A stretch of 64,000 bases of DNA from Fimbriimonadaceae bacterium (GTDB lineage Bacteria > Armatimonadota > Fimbriimonadia > Fimbriimonadales > Fimbriimonadaceae), in assembly GCA_022843485.1 (NCBI GenBank), contig JALHNM010000010.1:1-64000 (forward strand), read 5' to 3'. The position numbers and the translations under genes are program-made. Positions 6,874 through 13,156 of the stretch are shown here, in pieces (the stretch's first letter is position 1; every line of letters begins with the position of its first letter). The notes below the pieces were generated by a model. It saw only the letters and a program-made list of their open reading frames with translations, had not been told where the DNA came from and did not search any database.

Positions 6874-6893
6874 GTTGTCTGCTCCTCGCCTTT

Positions 6894-7454
6894 TCACGAC
6901 GGTCCTCGCAATCGCTGCATGCCCCAGAGATTGAGCCCCACCCCATCCCACCCGTTGTGCTTCAAGTGATCTGGCACGTGCTGCATCGAGGCCTCCACCA
7001 GCTTCCGCTCGAAGACCGAGAGCGAAGGCTTGATGCGGTGCTCGACCATCTTCTCCTTCGGGATCTGCCCCTTCCAGTCCCGCGGCTCGACGAGCACCAC
7101 CTGCACGTCCGCGCGGACCTCGGGCAGCATGTGCACCCCACCCGAGAGGTAGCTGAGGTCGATGAGGTCGTTCGGATTCGTCTTCGCGCCCTGAGGCCCC
7201 GGGTACACCCGCATCTTCTCGATCACCAGGGACGCGGCGGGCGGCAAGCCCCCGAGCGCTAGGCGCAGTTGCCCGAGCACATGCCTCGCGACCATCGCCA
7301 CGTCGTCACCGCCGACCTGCGTCGGCGTCTCCGAGCGCACCACGCCCGCACAGAGGATGTGCCCACTGTCCCCTGCGTACGCCCAGCCCAGCGCGTTCTT
7401 GCCCGGGTCGATCGACAAGAGCGGCATCCGTAGCGGCGGCGGGAACCTGCTCAT
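6894..7454 (-). CDS. RuvC-like Holliday junction resolvase
   Basis: The ATG at 7452-7454 (MSRFPPPL) lies six bases after AGGAGG. The 186-residue protein has the RNase H-fold signature of RuvC-type nucleases: SIDPGKNALGWA with Asp16, LVIEKM with Glu79, and HNGWDGVGLNLWG with Asp170. It would cut four-way junctions formed in recombination-dependent replication and before packaging. It overlaps the preceding methyltransferase gene by four bases, fitting a DNA metabolism operon. A related structure-specific nuclease role cannot be excluded. Confidence 0.75.
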   Translation of the reverse strand: MSRFPPPLRMPLLSIDPGKNALGWAYAGDSGHILCAGVVRSETPTQVGGDDVAMVARHVLGQLRLALGGLPPAASLVIEKMRVYPGPQGAKTNPNDLIDLSYLSGGVHMLPEVRADVQVVLVEPRDWKGQIPKEKMVEHRIKPSLSVFERKLVEASMQHVPDHLKHNGWDGVGLNLWGMQRLRGPS

Positions 7455-8110
7455 GCTGCCTCCTGCGTCAGGAACGTGCGCCCCAGCGTGCGCTCCGCCT
7501 CGCGCTTCCAAAGCGCCGCTCGAGGCCCACGGTACGCCAGCGCCTGGTGGAACGGGCTCGGGTCCTTCTCGCCCGTGTGCTGCACCCGGAAGTTCAAGAA
7601 CGTGATCGCATCCGCGACCTCCCACAAGTCGATCTGCCACCACGAGCCCGCCGTGCGCACCGGCAAGAGCCAGACGATCTCGTCAGGAGCTCCCCGCTCC
7701 GCCGTGTGCCTCTTGCGCTCTCCCTTCTCGGGCAAGCCCAAGATCCGGTCGAACTCGAGCTGCGTGTCCGCGCCGCGCAAGATCCAAGGCGCCTCCGAGA
7801 GAACGCTATACGGAGGGTTCACGTAGACGAGCCCCATCCCCGGGCCCCACGGCAGCTCGAGCCCGCTCCCCACCACCGCCACGTGCGCCGGGATCAATCC
7901 CCGCGCCGGGATCGGAAGCGGCACGCCGTGCGGCATCCCCTCGGGCGCGTAAGCCGCAAGGTAGTACCGGACCTGCGCCGGCACCAAGCTCCCAGGATGC
8001 GAGCACGGGTCCAGGCCGATCGGCCCCAGGATGCGGATGATCTCCTCGAACACCCGCGGAGGAGTGCCGACCGAGTCCCGCTCCGAGAACGTGTTCTCAG
8101 ACCTTCCCAC
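7451..8110 (-). CDS. Phage Dam-type N6-adenine DNA methyltransferase
   Basis: The 219-residue protein opens with TPPRVFEEIIRILGPIGLDP, the usual N-terminus of the phage Dam family, and has the catalytic NPPY tetrapeptide at residues 98-101 (YVNPPYS). It would methylate adenine in phage DNA to block host restriction or mark DNA. The GTG start at 8108-8110 lies 14 bases inside the upstream gene. Target sequence cannot be read from the protein. Confidence 0.8.
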   Translation of the reverse strand: MGRSENTFSERDSVGTPPRVFEEIIRILGPIGLDPCSHPGSLVPAQVRYYLAAYAPEGMPHGVPLPIPARGLIPAHVAVVGSGLELPWGPGMGLVYVNPPYSVLSEAPWILRGADTQLEFDRILGLPEKGERKRHTAERGAPDEIVWLLPVRTAGSWWQIDLWEVADAITFLNFRVQHTGEKDPSPFHQALAYRGPRAALWKREAERTLGRTFLTQEAA

Positions 8111-8375
8111 GCCCCGCCTTCTTCGCGTAGTGCCGCATCCGACGCCGCTGCGCCCGGTTCAGCTCGAGCCTCCTCGGCAGCTTCGCGAGGATGGCCGTCA
8201 CCGCGATCCGATCCTCCTGATCCATCTTCGTGTGCCACGCGATCTCGCCCGTCGCCTCGTCGCGCCGCGCCAGCAAGAGCGTGTCGAGCAGCACGTCGAT
8301 GTGCGTGTTGTACCGATTGACCCGGATCTCCGGCCGGTCCTGCTTCGACTCGCCCGTGATGATGTCCGTCTTCAT
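8097..8375 (-). CDS. Small basic protein, 92 aa, unknown function
   Basis: The ATG at 8373-8375 (MKTDIITGESKQD) is preceded by GGAGGCAGC and lies in the last codons of the polymerase gene. The C-terminus is basic (RAQRRRMRHYAKKAGRGKV), suggesting nucleic-acid binding. Position directly after the polymerase suggests a replication accessory, but no family is recognised. Confidence 0.6.
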   Translation of the reverse strand: MKTDIITGESKQDRPEIRVNRYNTHIDVLLDTLLLARRDEATGEIAWHTKMDQEDRIAVTAILAKLPRRLELNRAQRRRMRHYAKKAGRGKV

Positions 8376-10528
8376 GCTGCCTCCAGAAGCGGCTCGTAGG
8401 GAATGAGCCGCCCGTTCTTGTCGAAGCGCGCCTCGGCGCTCTTGATCCACCGCTTCATCAGCGCCGGCACCACCTTCGGAGGCACGTCCGGCATCCACCT
8501 GCGGCCCGCCTCCTCCATGAGCTCGGCCACGCGGTACGCCGCCTCGTGCGCGATGTCCACCGGGTGCTCGCACAGGAACTCGTCGTGCACGAAGTCCACG
8601 ATGCGGCTCCCCTCGAGCGGCGAGCGCCGCCCGCCCCGATCCACCCCGAGGTAGCTCTCGCGAGCGATCTCGTACCCTGCATCCTTCGCGCAGTCCGCCG
8701 CGAGCCCCTGGAAGAAGCTGTTTGCCGACTCGGTGTACGTGCACCACGCCCGGCGCCGAAGGCTGCGGACCTGGATGACCTCGCCCACGCCGCCGTGCTC
8801 GACCAGATCGCTGATGTACCGGAAGTAGGCCTTGGGATCCCACTCGTTGTACCAGGCCGTGCGGATCTTCTGCGCCTCGGCCGGCGTGAACACGATGCCG
8901 TAGTTGCTCTTGGCGTACTCGATGAACGTCTTCCAGCCCATGCCGCCCATGAAGCCGAACGTGCCGGGCTTGCACCGCTGCCGAGCCTCCTTCACCACCG
9001 ACTCCTTGCGGCGGGCCCAGACATCCTCGTACGTCGTGCCGAGCCACCGCGCCGCGAGCGCGAGGTGCACGTCCTTGTCCGCGTTCAGCGCCTCGATCAT
9101 CCGGTAGACCGGCCGCCCGATGTCGATGGACGCCTGGCACCAGCTGCACGCCTCGAACATCGAGAAGTCGTTCGTGCTCAGCCAGAACCCGTCCCGCGGC
9201 ACGAAGCACTGCCGCACGCCCAGCTTCTCGTCGAGGTGCTTGTCCAGCTTCGCGAGCCGATCGATGCCGAGCTGCCGCCTCGGGTTCTGGAGCTGGTACG
9301 AGTACGCGGACGGCGCTTCCTTCTTTTTCTTGTTCTTGCCGCCCGAGCAGCTCGTGCGCCCCGTCTCGAGCAGCACGTTGAAGCGACTCTGGATCGGCAT
9401 GCCGAGCTGCGCCGGCACCTCGAGCGCCCCGATGTCCTTGCTCAGGATCGTGCTGAGGCTCGTGAAGCTCGCGTAGTCCGAGAGCACCCCGTCCCCACTG
9501 TCGATGCACGCCTCCTCGTCGAGCGCGACCTCGCCGTGCGGCGTCGTCTTGGGCTTGCGCCCCTGCGACGTGGCGATGGCGACGACGCGCGCCGCAGCCG
9601 CCTTCGTGTCCTTGCTCCCGTCCGGGCGGACGAGCCCCGCCTGCCGCAGCCGCGCGAAGACCTGGTCCCGCTCGCGGCCGACGATCTCCCGCAAGAGCCC
9701 CACCATCATCGGGTCCACACGGAAGCCCCGCGCAACCATGAGCGCCAGCCAGAACTGCGCTCGAGTCTGCCGGAAGAGGTCGATCAACGTGAGCTCGGCC
9801 CCGACGCGCTGGGGTTGCTGCCCGAAGTGGCGCACCGCCGTGTCGCGCGAGCCGAGCGACAACGGATCGATGATCGACTGCAACACCGCGCCGCCCACGA
9901 TCGAGTCCCCGATCGAGTAGTCCACCGCGCCCGGGTCCCACTGCTCCGTGCGGACGTTCCAGAGCGTGCCGTAGCGCAAGCGCCACGTGTCCTTGTCCAT
10001 GTCCACGTTCAGGTGCCGCTTCGCCAGCGCCTGGAGGTTGTACTCGTGCTTGATGTACGAGCCGTCGGGCAAGTACATGCCGTCGTACTGGTTCGTCGCG
10101 ATGTCGTTGAGCATCTGCGCGAGCTGGCAGCAGATGATCCTATTCTGGTCGAGCGCGTCGAAGATGAGCGCCAAGAGCGCGGGCTCCTCGTTCGCCGCGA
10201 CGAGCAAGTCGTAGCTGATGTTCGCGCCCGAGAGCAGCGAGCGCGGATCCCGAAGCATCGTCCAGAGCGTGTGCATCAGCTCGGCTCGGTCGAAGTTCGC
10301 GTGGTAGAGCGCCGGGTCGTGGACGCGCGGCGGCACAGGCGACTGCTCGACGAGCGCCGGCTTCATCGACATGCACACCAGCTTCGGTGCGGTGCGCCCC
10401 GGCTGGATCAGGAACGTCTCGAAGTCGAACGGCACGTGCATCGCCACGGGCTCCTGCCCGGGCCGGATGCTGCGCAGCACGTAGTCCATGTGCGGCGTGA
10501 ACCGCACCTGCCTGTGGTCGTAGATCAC
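8372..10528 (-). CDS. Family A DNA polymerase with 3'-5' proofreading exonuclease
   Basis: A 718-residue replicative polymerase. The exonuclease domain shows DFET (Asp35, Glu37), NISYD (Asp107) and YSIGD (Tyr204-Asp208), the three Exo motifs. The polymerase domain shows motif A NDFSMFE (Asp454), the O-helix KPGTFGFMGGMG (Lys520, Phe524) and motif C VHDE (Asp649, Glu650). No 5'-3' exonuclease domain is present, as usual for phage enzymes. A Lys-rich loop (about 398-404) follows the RTSCSG segment. The ends overlap both neighbours by four bases, placing it in the replication operon. Confidence 0.92.
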   Translation of the reverse strand: MIYDHRQVRFTPHMDYVLRSIRPGQEPVAMHVPFDFETFLIQPGRTAPKLVCMSMKPALVEQSPVPPRVHDPALYHANFDRAELMHTLWTMLRDPRSLLSGANISYDLLVAANEEPALLALIFDALDQNRIICCQLAQMLNDIATNQYDGMYLPDGSYIKHEYNLQALAKRHLNVDMDKDTWRLRYGTLWNVRTEQWDPGAVDYSIGDSIVGGAVLQSIIDPLSLGSRDTAVRHFGQQPQRVGAELTLIDLFRQTRAQFWLALMVARGFRVDPMMVGLLREIVGRERDQVFARLRQAGLVRPDGSKDTKAAAARVVAIATSQGRKPKTTPHGEVALDEEACIDSGDGVLSDYASFTSLSTILSKDIGALEVPAQLGMPIQSRFNVLLETGRTSCSGGKNKKKKEAPSAYSYQLQNPRRQLGIDRLAKLDKHLDEKLGVRQCFVPRDGFWLSTNDFSMFEACSWCQASIDIGRPVYRMIEALNADKDVHLALAARWLGTTYEDVWARRKESVVKEARQRCKPGTFGFMGGMGWKTFIEYAKSNYGIVFTPAEAQKIRTAWYNEWDPKAYFRYISDLVEHGGVGEVIQVRSLRRRAWCTYTESANSFFQGLAADCAKDAGYEIARESYLGVDRGGRRSPLEGSRIVDFVHDEFLCEHPVDIAHEAAYRVAELMEEAGRRWMPDVPPKVVPALMKRWIKSAEARFDKNGRLIPYEPLLEAA

Positions 10529-11784
10529 TTCACGCCTCCGAGTCCGAAGGCCAGAAGCTCGAAGGCACGCTGGGCCTGGGCGGGGACCACCGCGTTGCCA
10601 AGCGCTCGAAGCCGGTCCACCCGATAGGAAAGCCCATCAGCGCCTCGACGAACCGCGGGTTCAGTACCCGGGTGCCGCTCGAGGTAGCGTCGCCACCCGT
10701 CGGTGTCGTCGGGTCCGGGAGGGAATGCTGGGTGGCCTGCGTCCGCAAGTTCATCCCGCCCTCCCGCTGCGGCGATACTCCCGGCCCCGAAGTCCCGTCT
10801 TGCGCGGTCGGTGTTGACCAGCCCGTCGCCGCCATCGGCAGGTGAGGGCTCCCACTCCCGTCCCTCCCGTTCGGCCCGCCCTTGTCCCCGTCCGTCGCTC
10901 GAGGCGTCGGCCAGCCCGAGATCGCCATCGCCGAGAGATGCCGTCCATGTCCGTTCCGAATGCTCTGCGGCGGCTCCTTGGTCGTGCGGTTCGCGCTCTC
11001 GCTCGCGACCGGCGTCGGCCACTCCTTCGCCGCGATCGACAACGGCACCCCCGCCCCATTCCCGTTCACGCCCTTGTTCTTGGCCGCGAGCACTGCCTGC
11101 CTCGCCCGCCACGCCTCCGGCTCCTCCCCGTCGTTGAACCTCGCCGCTGTCGGGGTGGGCCACGCCCTCATCGCGTCCGTCAGCGTCACGCCCGGCCTGC
11201 CCCAGTCGTAGTGCGCTCGCGCCGCTGACCGGCTGTCCATCGCCGTCGGCGTGGGCCAGCCCAAACCAGAAGATTCGCTCTCGCTTGTGCGGGGCTCCGA
11301 CATCAGAAGCTCGCGCGACAAGCGTCTGCACGCCGTAACCCAAGCCTTCCATCTCTTCGACGACTCGCTGCAATCCCAGGGTGGTGTGAGCGGCCACGTT
11401 CTCGCAAAAGACTGCTGTCGGCCGAATCTCACCAACGACGCGAGCAACATCGGGCCAGAGGTTCGAGTCGCCCTCGTGCCCCGCTCGCCGACCGGCGTGG
11501 CTGAAGTCTGTGCACGGGTAGCCGCCAACAATGAGATCCACGACGCCACGCCAGCAGCGGCCGTCGAAGGTTCGGAAGTCGCTCCAGATAGGAGCCGCGT
11601 CCAAGCGGCCTTCTTCCATGCGCGCGACCAGAACCGCGGCTGCATACGCTTCCCTCTCCACGTAGCAGACGACGCGAGGCGCGAAGCCTGCTCGTCGGAG
11701 AGCTTGCTCGACTCCTCGGTCCAGCCCGCCGACCCCGGAGGCGAAGGACAGGATTCGGATCTCTCGTTCGGAACAAAAAGCCAC
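10525..11784 (-). CDS. C5-cytosine DNA methyltransferase
   Basis: Motif I ILSFASGVGGLDRG is at 11-24, the catalytic PC at 90-91 (GGYPCTDFSHAGRR), ENV at 128-130 and the APHKRERIFW motif at 164-173. After a low-complexity Gly/Arg/Glu-rich region the C-terminus has RVDRLRALGNAVVPAQA, the usual last motif. It methylates cytosine in phage DNA, presumably against restriction. The GTG start at 11782-11784 lies three bases from the 3' end of the tRNA-like sequence and has no evident ribosome binding site. The variable region is also open in a second frame with conserved-looking WPTPT repeats. Confidence 0.85.
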   Translation of the reverse strand: MAFCSEREIRILSFASGVGGLDRGVEQALRRAGFAPRVVCYVEREAYAAAVLVARMEEGRLDAAPIWSDFRTFDGRCWRGVVDLIVGGYPCTDFSHAGRRAGHEGDSNLWPDVARVVGEIRPTAVFCENVAAHTTLGLQRVVEEMEGLGYGVQTLVARASDVGAPHKRERIFWFGLAHADGDGQPVSGASALRLGQAGRDADGRDEGVAHPDSGEVQRRGGAGGVAGEAGSARGQEQGREREWGGGAVVDRGEGVADAGREREREPHDQGAAAEHSERTWTASLGDGDLGLADASSDGRGQGRAEREGREWEPSPADGGDGLVNTDRARRDFGAGSIAAAGGRDELADAGHPAFPPGPDDTDGWRRYLERHPGTEPAVRRGADGLSYRVDRLRALGNAVVPAQAQRAFELLAFGLGGVK

Positions 11785-11786
11785 AC

Positions 11787-11861
11787 TGACGAAGACGGGA
11801 TTTGAACCCGCACCTCTCGAGCCTAGGACTCGAGCGCTCTAACCGATTGAGCTACGACGCC
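11787..11861 (-). tRNA. tRNA-like gene with unusual anticodon arm
   Basis: The minus strand folds a D arm (GCTC/GAGC), a 4-nt variable loop and a T arm GCGGG-TTCAAAT-CCCGT, all tRNA-like. The anticodon arm is CTCGAG-TCCTAGG-CTCGAG. With a 6-bp stem and 7-nt loop the anticodon would be CTA without the usual U33; with a 5-bp stem and 9-nt loop it would be CCT (Arg) behind a normal U33. The acceptor stem GGCGTCG/CTTCGTC has two mismatches and no CCA is encoded. It may be a decayed or specialised tRNA, or an attachment-site relic. Confidence 0.6.
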
Positions 11862-11864
11862 ACC

Positions 11865-11924
11865 TGCCCTATTCGCTGAGGTCAGGGCACAACCTGGGTG
11901 AATGCACCGTTAGCGAGACGGTGC
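11865..11924 (-). other. Two small hairpins between SSB-like gene and tRNA
   Basis: TGCCCT/AGGGCA at 11865-11889 and GCACCGT/ACGGTGC with a 7-nt loop at 11904-11924 lie in the 74-bp gap. Neither is followed by a T-run on the minus strand, so processing or attenuation is more likely than strong termination. Confidence 0.4.
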
Positions 11925-11935
11925 GTTCCGCGCTC

Positions 11936-13036
11936 TCAGGCGCGGCCCATGCGCTGAAGCTCGCGCAGGTCGGCCTCGGACTTGATCTCCTTGGTGTTGT
12001 GGAACGCACCGGGCTGCGAAGGGTGCGGGTACCAGCCGGGCGGCGGGAACGCGACGGGGGCCTGCGGGGCTCCCATCGGCGCGAACCCGGGCGCCTGGTT
12101 CATCGGCGGTGCGTACTGCACGGGCGGTGCTCCGCCCCAAGGCGGCGGGGCTCCGAGAGCGGGAGGGCCTCCGGGAGCGGGCGGCATGTTCGGCTGGTAT
12201 CCGACGCCCATCTGAGCGGCTTGCGGATGGTAGGGCAGCACGGGCTGCGGTGCTGCCTGAGGAGCAGGTGCTTGCGGAGCCTGGGGCCCGCCCCACGAGG
12301 TCGGAGCCTGCTGCGCCGCGCCCGGGGCCGGCGACCAGTTGTGGATGGTGAAGGGCTTGTTCGCCTTCGTCGTCGTCGACGCGGTGCGAAGCTCCACGAT
12401 CGAGCCCTTGTGCGGCTGCGTCGGGCCGATCGCCGCCGCGCCCACCACCCTGTCGACCGCCGCCTTGATCGCTTCGCTGTCCGTGAGCCCCATCATGGCG
12501 CCGATCATCGCCTTGAAGTTGGGCAGGCTCATGTCCTGGTTCCACTTGATCATGTACTTGGCGCTGCGACCCGCCTGCAGCAGCGGATCGTCCGACTCGA
12601 GGATGTCGAACTCGGCGTTCACGTAGTTGTCGTTGCGCCCCTCGAAGTACACGACACTGGTGTTGCGCACGAGGTAGCGCCGGTCCGCGTTGAAGTGCGG
12701 CAGCCTCGAGCCGGTGGGGTCGGCACTCTCGATGCCGTCCATCGGATCGGCGTTGGCCGGCGGGCGGGGTGGCGGTGCCGCGTAGCCGGGCTGCGGAGGC
12801 GGACCTCCGTAGTAGCCCTGCTGCGGCGGGCCTCCGTAGTAGCCCGGGGGCGGCTGCTGCGGGTAGCCCTGCTGAGGCGACTGCGGGTAGCCCTGCGGCG
12901 GCTGCGGGTAGCCCTGGGGCGCGGCCGCGACCGGCTGCGGGTAGCCCTGGGGCGGCTGAGGATAGCCCTGCTGAGGTGCCTGCGGGTATCCCTGAGGAGG
13001 TCCCGGCGGATAGCCAGGCTGGTACGGGTTCGTCAT
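11936..13036 (-). CDS. SSB-like protein with GYPQ-repeat low-complexity arms
   Basis: The ATG at 13034-13036 begins MTNPYQPGYPPG. Residues 1-95 are tandem Gly-Tyr-Pro-Gln repeats; residues 110-250 form a folded domain (LPHFNADRRYLVRNTSVVYF, AKYMIKWNQDMSLPNFKAMI, KPFTIHNWSP) that resembles phage OB-fold ssDNA-binding proteins of the DUF669 type; the rest is again Pro/Gln/Gly-rich. The SSB reading is inferred from fold pattern and its place between polymerase and helicase genes. The arms are of the kind that drive protein condensation. It is served by the promoter candidate at 13119-13147. Confidence 0.5.
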   Translation of the reverse strand: MTNPYQPGYPPGPPQGYPQAPQQGYPQPPQGYPQPVAAAPQGYPQPPQGYPQSPQQGYPQQPPPGYYGGPPQQGYYGGPPPQPGYAAPPPRPPANADPMDGIESADPTGSRLPHFNADRRYLVRNTSVVYFEGRNDNYVNAEFDILESDDPLLQAGRSAKYMIKWNQDMSLPNFKAMIGAMMGLTDSEAIKAAVDRVVGAAAIGPTQPHKGSIVELRTASTTTKANKPFTIHNWSPAPGAAQQAPTSWGGPQAPQAPAPQAAPQPVLPYHPQAAQMGVGYQPNMPPAPGGPPALGAPPPWGGAPPVQYAPPMNQAPGFAPMGAPQAPVAFPPPGWYPHPSQPGAFHNTKEIKSEADLRELQRMGRA

Positions 13037-13118
13037 GTGCTTGCGTCTTTCTCTTGAGCGTGTTCGAGAGCGTGATCGTGATCGTGTTCTTGTTCGTGTC
13101 GGCGTGTGCCGCGTTGTC

Positions 13119-13147
13119 GATGTAGTAGATCCGTAGTCGCGGGTCAA
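13119..13147 (-). promoter_or_regulatory. Candidate promoter for the SSB-like gene
   Basis: The minus strand reads TTGACC, a 17-base spacer and TACATC. The spacer contains GCGACTACG, the 9-bp motif repeated in other control regions. The site overlaps the end of the helicase region and would start a transcript about 75 bases before the SSB-like gene. Confidence 0.45.
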
Positions 13148-13156
13148 GCCCTTGTT

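Noticed and set aside
8546-10627. Long plus-strand open frame opposite the DNA polymerase
   Set aside because: Mirror of the polymerase gene, which has all expected catalytic motifs.
10530-11813. Separate protein in the second frame of the methyltransferase gene
   Set aside because: Its N-terminal half has no methyltransferase motif and no proper start; kept only as a dual-frame observation.
11787-11861. Amber suppressor tRNA implying UAG recoding of the phage
   Set aside because: Genes here are open without in-frame TAG and several end normally in TAG (for example 5295, 42058, 50228), so recoding is not supported.
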